A DNA stretch of 64,000 nt from Chloroflexota bacterium (lineage in GTDB: Bacteria > Chloroflexota > Dehalococcoidia > DSTF01 > RBG-16-68-14), in NCBI GenBank assembly GCA_029262675.1, contig JAJCYW010000001.1, positions 1 through 64,000 of the forward strand, given 5' to 3'. Position 1 is the stretch's first letter; each line of letters starts with the position of its first letter. A program made the position numbers and the translations under genes. The notes under the pieces are model-generated. The model saw only the letters and a program-made list of their open reading frames with translations. It was not told the origin of the DNA and made no database searches. Below are positions 41,972-50,900 of this stretch, in pieces.

Positions 41972-43222
41972 CTACCTAATAATCCCGTCGCCGGAGAAGG
42001 CGCGGATTATATCGAAGTAGGTGATGATGACCGCGAACGTCAGCATCGCGACAAGGCCGGCGAGGTGAACTATCGCTTCCTTCTGCGGTGCGATGCGCTT
42101 GCCGCCGCGGACGAGCTCGATCACGACGAAGACCATTCGGCCGCCATCCAACATCGGCAGCGGCAGGATGTTCAGCACCGCCAGGTTCATGCTGATCAGC
42201 GCCGCGAACTCGATCAGCGACTTCCAGCCCGCCTCTTCCACCACTTCACCCGTGAGTTGCGCGATCCCGACAGGCCCAGTCACCTGGAACCCACCTTCGA
42301 GGCCGTCGAAGCCGCCGCGTATCTTCGACTCGATCTCGTTGCGCGCGAGGATGATCGATTCGTACGAGCGCTCCATGCCCGTCCAGGCCGCCTCCCACGG
42401 CAGCTCCCACTGTCGTTCGCTGAAGGGGACAATGCGCGTCGTCGGCACCACTTCGCCGGCCGGCAGTTCGTCGGTCGGTTCCAGGCCGAGGTCCTCCAGC
42501 ATCAGAAGCCGGATCTCCTCCTGCTCGACAAGCGGGATCGGCTGGATCGAACCGTAGGCCGAACTGATGGTGATACCGGTCGGGCCCTGCGCGCGTTCGA
42601 AGCCGTCTTGGTCAATCCACGCGTCGGCCGAGAAGCGAGGGCTGACGGGCACCGTCACGAACTCGGCACCGTCCGCGCCTGCCGCGCGCCGCACCGTCAT
42701 GTCGATGGTGCTGCCCAGGTTCAGGCGGATGCGGTAGCTCAGCTCAGCAATGTTCTGCACGTTGCGGCCGTCGACCTCGAAGATCACGTCGCCGGGCAGC
42801 AGGCCGGCTTCTTCCGCCGGGCTGTTCGGTACCACCTCAGCGATGCGGGCGCGGCTGACGTCGACCTCGCGCGGGATGCTGACGGCCAGCGCGAAGAGCA
42901 GGACCGCCAGCGCAACGTTCATCGCCGCGCCGGAGCCGAGGACGACGAGGCGCACCCAGCGCGGCTTCGACGCCAGACTGCGGGGGTGGGTGGGGTCTTC
43001 TTCTCCCAGCAGCCGGACGAATCCGCCGAGCGGCAGCGCGTTAATCGTGTACTCGGTGTCGCCGCGTTTGATGCCGAACAACCTGGGCGGGTAGCCGATC
43101 CCGAACTCCAGCACCTTCACGCCCGCCAGCTTGCCGGTAATGTAGTGGCCCAGTTCGTGGATGACGATCAGGACGACGATGATCCCCACGAAGGGCAGGA
43201 CGGAATGCAGGATGACAGACAT
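41972..43222 (-). CDS. rseP: Site-2 protease, RseP/M50 family
   Basis: A 416-residue intramembrane zinc metalloprotease. The first helix carries the zinc motif HELGH (VIHELGHYITG), and the third ligand is the Asp in LPLPMLDGGRM near residue 360. A PDZ domain (about 120-190, VVPNSPAEEAGLLPGDVI) sits between helix 2 and 3, followed by an inserted region of about 100 residues longer than the minimal E. coli form. Cleavage of anti-sigma factors or signal peptides is the usual role. In the conserved order after dxr, 68 bases downstream. Confidence 0.93.
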   Translation of the reverse strand: MSVILHSVLPFVGIIVVLIVIHELGHYITGKLAGVKVLEFGIGYPPRLFGIKRGDTEYTINALPLGGFVRLLGEEDPTHPRSLASKPRWVRLVVLGSGAAMNVALAVLLFALAVSIPREVDVSRARIAEVVPNSPAEEAGLLPGDVIFEVDGRNVQNIAELSYRIRLNLGSTIDMTVRRAAGADGAEFVTVPVSPRFSADAWIDQDGFERAQGPTGITISSAYGSIQPIPLVEQEEIRLLMLEDLGLEPTDELPAGEVVPTTRIVPFSERQWELPWEAAWTGMERSYESIILARNEIESKIRGGFDGLEGGFQVTGPVGIAQLTGEVVEEAGWKSLIEFAALISMNLAVLNILPLPMLDGGRMVFVVIELVRGGKRIAPQKEAIVHLAGLVAMLTFAVIITYFDIIRAFSGDGIIR

Positions 43223-43290
43223 AGTTAGCTGCTCTTATGGTAACGCATCAAGTTCGTCAAACGGTACAGCCGACATTCTGGGCACTTTGG

Positions 43291-44454
43291 TCAGACCTTA
43301 GTCTGCACCCAGTCGTCGGCGTAGGCCCGCGCCCAGGCGTCGGCGGCCAGCACGGCCTCTACATCGGTATCGGCGGCGGCGCGGTGCGCCGACAGCGCCT
43401 CATCGAGCAGAATCGAAATGTCGCTGAATCGTAGATGCCCCGCCAGGAAGTGCCCTACGGCCGCCTCGTCCGCTGCCGCGAGGACGGCCGGGTAGGTCCC
43501 GCCCAGGCGGCCGGCCTTCAGCGCCAGCCCCAACGCCGGGAACCGCCGCATGTCCGGCGGCTCGAAGTGCAACGCGCCGGTGCGCACCAGATCGAACCGC
43601 GACTCGCGCTCCTCAGCCACGCGCTCCGGGTAGCAGAGCGCGACGCGGATCGGCAGCTTCATGTCCGGCTCGCCGAGCTGCGCCTTGACCGAACCGTCCA
43701 CGAACTCGACGAGCGAGTGGACGATGCTCTCCCGGTGGAGCACGACATCGATGCGGTCCAGCGGCACGTCGAAGAGCCAGCGCGCTTCGATCGCCTCGAA
43801 GCCCTTGTTCACCAGCGTCGCCGAGTCGACGGTGATTTTGCGCCCCATCTCCCACGTCGGGTGGTTGAGTGCGTCCTCCGGCGTCACGCGGGCCAGGTCC
43901 TCCGCTGAGTAGTCGCGGAAAGCGCCGCCGGACGCCGTGAGTATGATGCGGCGCACGGCGCTGCCCTCTTCGCCCCACAGGCACTGCCAGACGGCGCTGT
44001 GCTCGCTATCGACCGGCAGCAGCTCGCCGCCGCCCTGCTTCGCGGCCTGCGTCACCAGCGCGCCCGCCATCACCAGCACCTCTTTGTTGGCCAGAACGAC
44101 CGACTTGCCCGCGCGCAGCGCCGCCAGCGTCGGCATCAGGCCGGCGCTGCCGACAGTGCCGACGACGACGAGGTCGGCGTCGGGATGCGCCGCCTGCTCC
44201 TCCAGCGTGGCCCAGTCCGCTCCGGAGGCGGCGGCCAGGGCCGTGCGCTCGCCTTCGCTGCCGGACCAGACCATGCGCGGGCGGAACTCGCGCGCCTGCT
44301 CCTCCAGCAGCGTGGCGTTGGCGCCAGCGCTCAGTCCGATCACCTGAAAGCGCTCCCGCAGGCCGCATACGACCTCGAGCGTCTGGCGGCCGATCGACCC
44401 GGTGGAGCCGAGGATCACCAGCCGCTTCGGGCGCGAGGTCGCGTGCGCACTCAC
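43291..44454 (-). CDS. dxr: 1-deoxy-D-xylulose 5-phosphate reductoisomerase
   Basis: Dxr (IspC) makes methylerythritol phosphate with NADPH. The product is about 387 residues: ILGSTGSIGRQTLEVV for the coenzyme loop, ALANKE-type VVLANKEVLVMAG, metal ligands in LLPVDSEHSAVWQ and the substrate loop ILTASGGAFRDY, followed by HPTWEMGRKITVDSATLVNKG. The GTG at 44454 overlaps the stop of a 49-codon frame (GTGA) and has GGTGGGTGA upstream. TTG 44469 and GTG 44466 are alternatives. The fosmidomycin-contact tryptophan is in HPTWEMG. Confidence 0.95.
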   Translation of the reverse strand: MSAHATSRPKRLVILGSTGSIGRQTLEVVCGLRERFQVIGLSAGANATLLEEQAREFRPRMVWSGSEGERTALAAASGADWATLEEQAAHPDADLVVVGTVGSAGLMPTLAALRAGKSVVLANKEVLVMAGALVTQAAKQGGGELLPVDSEHSAVWQCLWGEEGSAVRRIILTASGGAFRDYSAEDLARVTPEDALNHPTWEMGRKITVDSATLVNKGFEAIEARWLFDVPLDRIDVVLHRESIVHSLVEFVDGSVKAQLGEPDMKLPIRVALCYPERVAEERESRFDLVRTGALHFEPPDMRRFPALGLALKAGRLGGTYPAVLAAADEAAVGHFLAGHLRFSDISILLDEALSAHRAAADTDVEAVLAADAWARAYADDWVQTKV

Positions 44455-44600
44455 GCCGTCACCCACCAATTGCGCTGCGGCTTGACGTCGAGCCGCCGAC
44501 CCACGACGCCGTACTTGGCGCGGCGGATGTTGAGGCCCTGCTTACCCTGCGGGTGCTTCGTCAGGTTCACGTCATTAGTATGCATTGCGGGGGTTGCCAT
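44451..44600 (-). CDS. Small basic protein coupled to dxr
   Basis: A 49-codon frame from ATG 44600 to TGA 44451-44453, filling the gap between cdsA and dxr. From about codon 9 the third codon positions are nearly all G or C, as in true genes here. The product is basic and contains HPQGKQGLNIRRAKYG and a WW near its end. Its stop overlaps the dxr GTG as GTGA, and its last codons carry the dxr ribosome site. No ribosome site is seen for its own start, and ATG 44585 is an alternative. No family recognised. Confidence 0.5.
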   Translation of the reverse strand: MATPAMHTNDVNLTKHPQGKQGLNIRRAKYGVVGRRLDVKPQRNWWVTA

Positions 44601-44617
44601 GGCTGCGCGGTGGTCCG

Positions 44618-45406
44618 CTACGGAACGACCCAGATCAGGTAGTAGTATACAACCGGCAGCGTGAAGAGCAGGCTGTCCATGCGATCGAGGAAACCGCCGT
44701 GCCCGGGCACGATGTGTCCCGCGTCCTTCACATGCATGCCGCGCTTGATCATCGACTCCGCCAGGTCTCCCACCACGGCGGCTAGCGAGAGCAGCGCGGC
44801 CAGCGGCACGATAAGCGCTGCCTCCAATCGCAGGTCGAGAGCGTAGTTCAGGAGCAGCACCGCGCCGATACCACCGGCGATGCCGCCTAGCGTTCCTTCC
44901 ACGGTCTTGGCCGGGCTGATGCGGGGCGCCAGCTTCCGCTTACCCACGACGCGGCCGACCGCGTACGCTGACGTATCGACGGCGAAGGTTCCGAACACGG
45001 CCAGAAACACCCACTCGCGGCCATCAGCCAGCTCGCGCAGCAGAACAAAATGCGCGCCGAGCACCCCGACGTAGACGATGCCGGCGACGCCGTAGGTCCA
45101 CATCTCGAACGCCGAGTCCGGCTCCTCCAGCAGCGTTGTCCAGACAAGCGGGATCAGCAGCCCCGCCAGCGCGAACCAGAGCACCCAGTCTGCCCCAACG
45201 AAGGCGCCGGCCGGAATCGCGGCCGCCAGCCCGGCCAGCGCCACGCCGAACAGCTGCTTGTGGTGCGGCGCAAGCGCCTGAAACTCGTAGCCACCGATCA
45301 AGATGACCAGGCAGACGCCGGCCGTGTACCACGGCCCGCCTGCCCAGACCAGCGCCAGCAGTACGGGGATGCCGATTGCAGCGCTCGCGACCCGTTGGGC
45401 GAGCAT
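44618..45406 (-). CDS. cdsA: Phosphatidate cytidylyltransferase
   Basis: CdsA makes CDP-diacylglycerol for phospholipid synthesis. The 262-residue integral membrane protein has about eight helices and the family signature at the C-terminus: DLAESMIKRGMHVKD then GHGGFLDRMDSLLF. I start at ATG 45406, ten bases after the uppS stop; a GTG at 45466 would overlap uppS by 50 bases. Standard position between uppS and dxr. Confidence 0.92.
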   Translation of the reverse strand: MLAQRVASAAIGIPVLLALVWAGGPWYTAGVCLVILIGGYEFQALAPHHKQLFGVALAGLAAAIPAGAFVGADWVLWFALAGLLIPLVWTTLLEEPDSAFEMWTYGVAGIVYVGVLGAHFVLLRELADGREWVFLAVFGTFAVDTSAYAVGRVVGKRKLAPRISPAKTVEGTLGGIAGGIGAVLLLNYALDLRLEAALIVPLAALLSLAAVVGDLAESMIKRGMHVKDAGHIVPGHGGFLDRMDSLLFTLPVVYYYLIWVVP

Positions 45407-45416
45407 GTGTGGAGAG

Positions 45417-46190
45417 TTAGTGTGCGTTCCCGCGCGTGTCCGGGGATAGGTCTTTTTCGCTGACACCGCCGAACTTGCGGTCGCGATCGCTGTAGGCCAG
45501 GAGCGCGCGCTCGATTTCGGCGGCGTCGAAGTCGGGCCAGTACGTTGGCGTCGCGTAGTACTCGGCGTAGGCCGACTGCCAGAGAAGGAAGTTTGAGAGG
45601 CGCAACTCGCCTGCCGTTCTGATCACCAGGTCGGTATCGGGCAGGCCAGCCGTAGCCAGATAAGAGGAGAAGAGATCTTCGTTGATAGCGTCCGGCTCGA
45701 TGCCGTCGGCGATGATCCGCTTCACGGCGTCCAGGATCTCGGCCCGGCCGCCGTAGTTAAACGCGACGTTTACGGTAATGCTGTCGTTATGCTTCGTCGC
45801 CTCGACGGCGTCTTCCACGCGGGCGCTCAGATCCGGCGAAAGCGGCTCCAGATTGCCCAGGTGGCGCAGCCGCACGCCGTTCTCGTTGAGAGAGTCCAGC
45901 TCGCGGTCGATGAAGTGGCCGATCAGGCGAATCAGGGCGTTCACCTCGCGCTTCGGCCTGACCCAGTTCTCTGTCGAAAACGCGAACAGGGTGAGAACCG
46001 GCACGCCGTACTTGGTGAACGTCTGGATCACGCGGCGGATATTCTCGGTGCCGGCCCGGTGGCCCTCCTGACGGGAACGGCCCTCCTTGCGCGCCCAGCG
46101 CCGGTTGCCGTCCATGATGATGGCGACGTGCTGCGGCAGCTTCTCGATCTTGAGGAGCTCTGTTTCTTGGGGCGCGCGTTCTGCGACCAT
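45417..46190 (-). CDS. uppS: Undecaprenyl diphosphate synthase
   Basis: A 257-residue cis-prenyltransferase that makes the lipid carrier of cell wall synthesis. Motifs: IIMDGNRRWARKEG with the catalytic Asp, then FAFSTENWVRPKRE, NYGGRAEI and the C-terminal DLVIRTAGELRLSNFLLWQ followed by AYAEYYATPTYWPDFD. The usual Gly-x-x-R-L-S-N-F reads GELRLSNF. Chain length cannot be read from sequence. Fits the frr-uppS-cdsA order. Confidence 0.94.
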   Translation of the reverse strand: MVAERAPQETELLKIEKLPQHVAIIMDGNRRWARKEGRSRQEGHRAGTENIRRVIQTFTKYGVPVLTLFAFSTENWVRPKREVNALIRLIGHFIDRELDSLNENGVRLRHLGNLEPLSPDLSARVEDAVEATKHNDSITVNVAFNYGGRAEILDAVKRIIADGIEPDAINEDLFSSYLATAGLPDTDLVIRTAGELRLSNFLLWQSAYAEYYATPTYWPDFDAAEIERALLAYSDRDRKFGGVSEKDLSPDTRGNAH

Positions 46191-46201
46191 GTCGTTCGGC
46201 G

Positions 46202-46774
46202 CTAGACCTCCAGCAGCTCGGCTTCCTTCTCCTGGCCGATCTCGCCGGCCTGTTCCACGAACCTGTTCGTGACCTTCTGCAGGTCCTCCTGAGCATCGTG
46301 CTCGTGGTCTTCGGAGATCTCCTTCTCTTTGCGCAGGTCTCGCAGCATCTCGTGCGCGTCGCGACGGATGTTGCGGATAGCGATGCGGCCGTCCTCGATC
46401 TTCTTATGCACCATCTTCACCATCTCCTTGCGCCGGTCCTCCGTGAGCTGTGGGATGACGAGGCGGATGATGACGCCATCGTTGTTCGGATTGAGCCCCA
46501 AGTCCGACTTCTGGATTGCCTTCTCGATCGCGTCGAGGGAGTCTTTGTCGTACGGCTGGATTGTCAGCAGACGCGCTTCCGGCACACCGACGTTGGCGAG
46601 CTGTTGGAGCGGCGTCGGCGTGCCGTAGTAGTCGACACGCAGGTGCTCGACCAGGCCAGGACTGGCACGCCCGGTGCGCACGGTGGACAGATCGCGGCGC
46701 AGCGCATCGATTGCCTTGGCCATGCGGTCTTCCGCGTCCGCGAGTGTTTCCTTGATCATCCCCGTATCAGACAT
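46202..46774 (-). CDS. frr: Ribosome recycling factor
   Basis: A 190-residue Frr that splits post-termination ribosomes together with EF-G. Family landmarks: RTGRASPGLVEHLRVDYYG, TPLQQLANVGVPEARLL, then GLNPNNDGVIIRLVIPQLTEDRRKEM. The helical arm and hinge lengths are normal. It lies six bases after pyrH in the same direction. Confidence 0.97.
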   Translation of the reverse strand: MSDTGMIKETLADAEDRMAKAIDALRRDLSTVRTGRASPGLVEHLRVDYYGTPTPLQQLANVGVPEARLLTIQPYDKDSLDAIEKAIQKSDLGLNPNNDGVIIRLVIPQLTEDRRKEMVKMVHKKIEDGRIAIRNIRRDAHEMLRDLRKEKEISEDHEHDAQEDLQKVTNRFVEQAGEIGQEKEAELLEV

Positions 46775-46780
46775 GACCGA

Positions 46781-47524
46781 CTACACCCCCGCAGGTACAC
46801 TCTGCTCGCTACCGATATACGTGCCGATGCGCTCGCCGCTGACTGCGCGGACGATGCTGTTCTCCGCCGCCAGGTCAAACACGATGATGGGCAGTTCGTT
46901 CTCCATACAGAGCGAGAGCGCTGTGCTGTCCATCACGTCCAGACGCTTGCTGATCGCCTCCATGTAGGTGAGCGAATCGTAGCGTTTGGCGGCGGCGTTC
47001 TTGTTCGGGTCGCAGTCGTAGACGCCGTCCGCGCCGTGCTTCGCCATCAGCAGGATCTCCGCGCCGATCTCGATCGAGCGCAGCGCCGCGGCGGTATCGG
47101 TCGTCATGTAGGGGTTGCCCGTACCGGCCGCGAAGATCACCACGCGGCCCTTCTCCAGGTGACGCATGGCGCGCCTGCGGATGTACGGCTCGGCGACCTG
47201 CTGGACGTTGATGGGCGATTGGGTGCGCACGGTGGCGCCGGCCTTCTCGAGCGCGTCCTGTAAAGCGATGGCGTTGATGATCGTCGCCAGCATACCGGCG
47301 TAGTCGGCCGTTGCCCGGTCCATGCCCGCCTCCGCGGCCTGGACGCCGCGGAAGATATTGCCCCCGCCGACGACGACGGCGATTTGCACGTCCTGCTGCT
47401 GCGCTGTTGTGATCTGACCGGCGATTCGGGCAACAGTAGTCGTGTCGATGCCGGTTGCGCCGTCACCCATGAGCGCTTCACCGCTCACCTTCAGGAGGGT
47501 GCGCCGATACGGCCTGTCGGCCAT
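46781..47524 (-). CDS. pyrH: Uridylate kinase
   Basis: UMP kinase of the bacterial amino-acid-kinase fold, 247 residues. [10 protein letters not shown] at the N-terminus, [10 protein letters not shown] for the phosphate loop, then [37 protein letters not shown] and [13 protein letters not shown]. The start at 47524 has AGGAGG upstream. In the usual order between tsf and frr. Confidence 0.96.
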   Translation of the reverse strand: MADRPYRRTLLKVSGEALMGDGATGIDTTTVARIAGQITTAQQQDVQIAVVVGGGNIFRGVQAAEAGMDRATADYAGMLATIINAIALQDALEKAGATVRTQSPINVQQVAEPYIRRRAMRHLEKGRVVIFAAGTGNPYMTTDTAAALRSIEIGAEILLMAKHGADGVYDCDPNKNAAAKRYDSLTYMEAISKRLDVMDSTALSLCMENELPIIVFDLAAENSIVRAVSGERIGTYIGSEQSVPAGV

Positions 47525-47538
47525 GGAGAGTGCGCCTC

Positions 47539-48048
47539 CTACTGACCGAGCTCGAACCGCGAAAAGCGGCTGACTCGGATGTTCTCGCCCGTCCTGGCGA
47601 TCACTTCCTTCACCACTTCATCGATGGTCCGGGAGTCGTCTTTGATGAAGGCCTGAGTCAGCAGGCAGAGCTCTGCCGGATCGCCTTCCGCGTCCTTTGG
47701 GAGGTCGTCCTGTGTCACGGCGAGTGGGCCGGTGGCGGCTATCTGCATCGCCAGGTCGTGGGCCAGCGCCTTGAAGTCGTCCGTGCGCGCGACGAAGTCC
47801 GTCTCGCAGTTGACCTCGATCATCGCGCCGATGCGGCCGCCGGCGTGGATGTAGCATTCGACGAGGCCCTGGCTGGTCTCGCGCTCCGAGCGCTTCTCGG
47901 CCAGAGCGATGCCGCGTTCCTGGAGGACGGCGACCGCCTTATCGACGTCGCCGCCGGCTTCGTCGAGCGCGGTCTTGCACTCCATCACGCCGGCGCCCGT
48001 CTTGTCCCGTAGTTCTTTGACCTGTGTCGCGGAGATCGCTGTAGTCAT
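47539..48048 (-). CDS. tsf: Translation elongation factor Ts (short form)
   Basis: EF-Ts is the nucleotide exchange factor of EF-Tu. The 169-residue protein has the UBA-like N-terminus [19 protein letters not shown] and the core TDFVAR in [13 protein letters not shown], ending in the conserved [13 protein letters not shown]. It lacks the second core repeat of the E. coli protein, like the short EF-Ts of Thermus and some Chloroflexota. The start ATG overlaps the rpsB stop by one base (TGATG). Confidence 0.95.
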   Translation of the reverse strand: MTTAISATQVKELRDKTGAGVMECKTALDEAGGDVDKAVAVLQERGIALAEKRSERETSQGLVECYIHAGGRIGAMIEVNCETDFVARTDDFKALAHDLAMQIAATGPLAVTQDDLPKDAEGDPAELCLLTQAFIKDDSRTIDEVVKEVIARTGENIRVSRFSRFELGQ

Positions 48049-48800
48049 CAGGCCGGGACTCCAGCAGCCGCCTTCTCCTCGCGCGCCCGCTCTTCCGTGG
48101 CGTCCTCGTAGCCGATGAGGGCCAGGCCTTCCAGCGCGGCGTCCGCCATCCGGCCGGTAATCAGCTTGATGGCGCGGATGGCGTCGTCGTTCGATGGGAT
48201 CGGGTAGTCGATAAGCTCCGGGTTGCAGTTCGTATCGCACATCGCAATGATGGGAACGCCGACCCGCCGCGCCTCGGCAACCGCGATCTCCTCGGCCGCC
48301 GGGTCGATGATGTACACGGCGCCGGGCAGGCGTGGCATGTGCTTGATCCCGTCCAGGTGGCGGTTGAGCTTATCGATCTCCTTATCGATCTTGAGCGCTT
48401 CCTTCTTGTGCAATACCTCGTAGTCGCCGCGTTCGCGGGCCTCCTCACGGCGCAGCAGGTGCGTGCAGCGTGCCTGGATCGTCGCGAAATTCGTCAGCGT
48501 CCCGCCCAGCCAGCGATTCGTGACGTGTGGCATCGAACAGCGCTTGGCGTCCGATTCGATCGTCGCCTGCGCTTGTTTCTTCGTCCCGACGAAGAGGACC
48601 TGTTGGCCGTTGGCGATGGTGTCGCGCACGAAGTCGACTGCCGCTTCCAGCCGGCCGACCGTCTGCTGCAGGTCGATGATGTGGATGCCGTTGCGTTCGG
48701 TAAAGATGAACCGCCGCATCTTGGGATTCCAGCGCCGCGTTTGGTGGCCGAAGTGTACCCCCGCCTCCAGCAGCGTCTTCATGCTCACATTCGTCTCCAC
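48048..48800 (-). CDS. rpsB: 30S ribosomal protein S2
   Basis: S2, 250 residues. [39 protein letters not shown] and the helical coiled-coil insertion are all present; the C-terminus adds a short acidic/Ala tail. It starts at GTG 48800 behind GAGGAG. First gene of the rpsB-tsf-pyrH-frr-uppS-cdsA-dxr-rseP series, behind a sigma-70-like promoter at 48907-48935. Confidence 0.97.
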   Translation of the reverse strand: METNVSMKTLLEAGVHFGHQTRRWNPKMRRFIFTERNGIHIIDLQQTVGRLEAAVDFVRDTIANGQQVLFVGTKKQAQATIESDAKRCSMPHVTNRWLGGTLTNFATIQARCTHLLRREEARERGDYEVLHKKEALKIDKEIDKLNRHLDGIKHMPRLPGAVYIIDPAAEEIAVAEARRVGVPIIAMCDTNCNPELIDYPIPSNDDAIRAIKLITGRMADAALEGLALIGYEDATEERAREEKAAAGVPA

Positions 48801-48815
48801 GCTCGCTCCTCTATT

Positions 48816-48845
48816 CCGGTGCTATCAGGCCCGGTGCTATCAGGC
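48816..48845. repeat. Perfect 15-bp tandem duplication in the rpsB leader
   Basis: CCGGTGCTATCAGGC occurs twice with no gap (48816-48830 and 48831-48845), 16 bases before the rpsB start codon. It lies in the presumed 5' leader, where S2 autoregulation acts in other bacteria. Confidence 0.8.
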
Positions 48846-48906
48846 TGCGGCAGGAGCTGCTCGCTCCAATTCGTATCTGCCGTCCTGTCGATCGAAGGGC
48901 CAGATC

Positions 48907-48935
48907 ACTATAGCATGCGCCCTTCGGGCGGGCAA
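48907..48935 (-). promoter_or_regulatory. Promoter of the rpsB operon
   Basis: On the minus strand: TTGCCC (48930-48935), 17-base spacer, TATAGT (48907-48912) preceded by TGC. The predicted leader is about 100 bases. Confidence 0.7.
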
Positions 48936-49038
48936 TTGAAAAGCGAGGCTGCGGGAGGATGCTTCGGCGCGTGCGAACTGATGGCGTCGACATCCAGCCG
49001 CCGGAGAACGCTATGTGGGCCAACTTCCAGCTTCGCGC

Positions 49039-49923
49039 CTAGCCCTTCACCGAGCCGCCGAAGAGCCCGCGCACCAGATAGCGCTGGAACGCGACGACGA
49101 GCAGCAGCATCGGCAGGAAGGCCGTGATCGTGCCGGCGAACGCGACGTTGATGCGGCTGACGTCGTTCGCTTCCGCCGCGATGCCGATCTGGACCGTCCG
49201 CATATCCGGGTCGTTGGTGACCAGGAGCGGCCAGAGGTACTGGTTCCAGGCCTGTAGGAACGCGAATATCGCGAGCGTCGCGAGCGCCCCGCGGGCGAGC
49301 GGGACGACGACGAAGAACAGGAACCTGAAATGCCCGTAGCCATCCATCTCCGCCGCGTCGCGTAGCTCGCGGGGGATCGTCAGAAACGCCTGGCGCAGCA
49401 GGAACGTGCCGAAGCCCGTCGCAAGGAACGGCGCGACGAGGCCTGGATAGCCGTCGATCCAGCGGATCTGCGTCCAGCTCAGCCAGGCCTGCTCCCGGAA
49501 GTGGCCGTCCAGCCATTGCATGGTCTGGAAGTTCGGGATGATGGCGACCTCCAGCGGCACCATCATCGTCGCCAGAAATAGAGCGAAGAGAACGTCACGG
49601 CCGGGGAAGCGGAGGAACGCGAACGCGTACGCCGAGAGCGTGGCCGTGATTAGCTGCGCCGCGGTGATCACGACGGCGACGACGACGCTGTTGAACAGGT
49701 AGCGTCCGATAGGTGTGTTGGAGACGCCGCCGCCGCTCTCGAAGTAGTTGCCCCACTGCGGGTCGGACGGCCAGAGGCTCGGCACGCCATCGCCCAGGAA
49801 CTCCGACAGCGGGTGGAGGCTGAAGACAAACGTCACGTAGAGCGGAAATAGCAGCAGCGCCGCGCAGATCGTCAGCACGGCGTACGAAGGCAGCCTGCGC
49901 AGCCAGCGCGCCGCGAACGTCAC
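49039..49923 (-). CDS. ABC sugar-type transporter permease (UgpE/MalG-like)
   Basis: A 294-residue inner-membrane permease with six spans. The EAA loop, which docks the ATPase, reads ELRDAAEMDGYGHFRFLFFV near residue 190, and the family ending MLLLVVAFQRYLVRGLFGGSVKG split over two segments is typical of carbohydrate uptake transporters. The GTG start overlaps the stop of the upstream permease as GTGA. Long in-frame extensions upstream are another-frame readings of that gene. Substrate unknown. Confidence 0.9.
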   Translation of the reverse strand: MTFAARWLRRLPSYAVLTICAALLLFPLYVTFVFSLHPLSEFLGDGVPSLWPSDPQWGNYFESGGGVSNTPIGRYLFNSVVVAVVITAAQLITATLSAYAFAFLRFPGRDVLFALFLATMMVPLEVAIIPNFQTMQWLDGHFREQAWLSWTQIRWIDGYPGLVAPFLATGFGTFLLRQAFLTIPRELRDAAEMDGYGHFRFLFFVVVPLARGALATLAIFAFLQAWNQYLWPLLVTNDPDMRTVQIGIAAEANDVSRINVAFAGTITAFLPMLLLVVAFQRYLVRGLFGGSVKG

Positions 49924-50900
49924 CGGTAGAAGACCCTCCCCGCCAGCATGCGGAACTGTGCCAGCGTCAGCGCCAGCATGATCGCGAAGAGCGCCAGCGA
50001 TTGCACGGCGGCCGCGCCGACACGGAACGGCGGCTCGAATCCGGTCTCGTAGATCGAGTAGAGCATGACGGTGCTGGCATCGACGGGGCCGCCCTCGGTC
50101 AGGATCTGGATCTGCCCGAACGACTGGAACGCGAAGATCATGCCGATGACGGAGGCGAAGAAGAGCGTTGGCGAGAGCATCGGCAGCGTCACGTGGCGGA
50201 ACTGCTGCCAGCGCCCCGCGCCATCGACACGCGCCGCCTCGTAGAGCTCCTCCGGAATCGTCTGCAGACCGGCCAGGACGATCACGGTGAACAGCCCGAT
50301 GTTCATCCACAGCGTGGCGAGCGAGACCGAAATCAGCGCCCAGTTGGGGTCGATGAACCAGGCCGCCACCATATCGAAGACCGTCGCGTGCTCGCCCACG
50401 GCCCAACCGCCGTCCTGCAGCCAGTTTACGCGCGAGAGCCCGGCCGCCTCCACCGCCTCGTTCAGGACGCCGATGCTGGGGTGCAACAACACTAGCCAAA
50501 GCACGGCGCTGATCGCGACCGAAGCGGCGATAGTGGACGAAAAGACCGTGCGGAATACGATGATGCCCGGCAGCCGCTGGTTCGCCAGCACGGCGAGAAA
50601 CGTCCCGATAGCGATCGCGGGGAATACCGTGTACAGCGTGAAGGTCCCCGTCACCAGCAGGCTGCTGACGAACTCCGACGAAGTCAGCACCTCGCGATAC
50701 TGGTCGAATCCGACGTAGATCTGCCGCGTACGGAACGGATTACTGATGAAGAAACCTAGATAGACCGCCTTGCCCAGCGGATAGAACACAAACGCGCCGA
50801 ACAGAACCATCGACGGCAGCAGAAACGGCAGCGCTGCGAGCATGCGCCACGCGGAACGCACTAGCGAACCGGGGCGCGCGACTCCCTCCGCCGCTGTCAC
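49920..50900 (-). CDS. ABC sugar-type transporter permease (UgpA/MalF-like)
   Basis: A 326-residue permease with six spans and the EAA motif ELYEAARVDGAGRWQQFRHV near residue 220, followed by the typical TLPMLSPTLFF. LTEGGPVDASTVML is a signature of glycerol-3-phosphate and sugar importers of the CUT1 group. GTG start overlaps the ATPase stop as GTGA. A partner of the other permease and ATPase; no binding protein gene is in the cluster. Confidence 0.9.
   Translation of the reverse strand: MTAAEGVARPGSLVRSAWRMLAALPFLLPSMVLFGAFVFYPLGKAVYLGFFISNPFRTRQIYVGFDQYREVLTSSEFVSSLLVTGTFTLYTVFPAIAIGTFLAVLANQRLPGIIVFRTVFSSTIAASVAISAVLWLVLLHPSIGVLNEAVEAAGLSRVNWLQDGGWAVGEHATVFDMVAAWFIDPNWALISVSLATLWMNIGLFTVIVLAGLQTIPEELYEAARVDGAGRWQQFRHVTLPMLSPTLFFASVIGMIFAFQSFGQIQILTEGGPVDASTVMLYSIYETGFEPPFRVGAAAVQSLALFAIMLALTLAQFRMLAGRVFYR

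Noticed and set aside
42065..43228. 387-codon plus-strand frame opposite rseP
   Set aside because: Antisense shadow with Asp/Arg/His-rich composition; rseP motifs are unambiguous.
49920..50499. N-terminal extension of the UgpE-like permease
   Set aside because: The extension reads an alternative frame of the overlapping permease gene; GTG 49923 with GTGA overlap is the sensible start.
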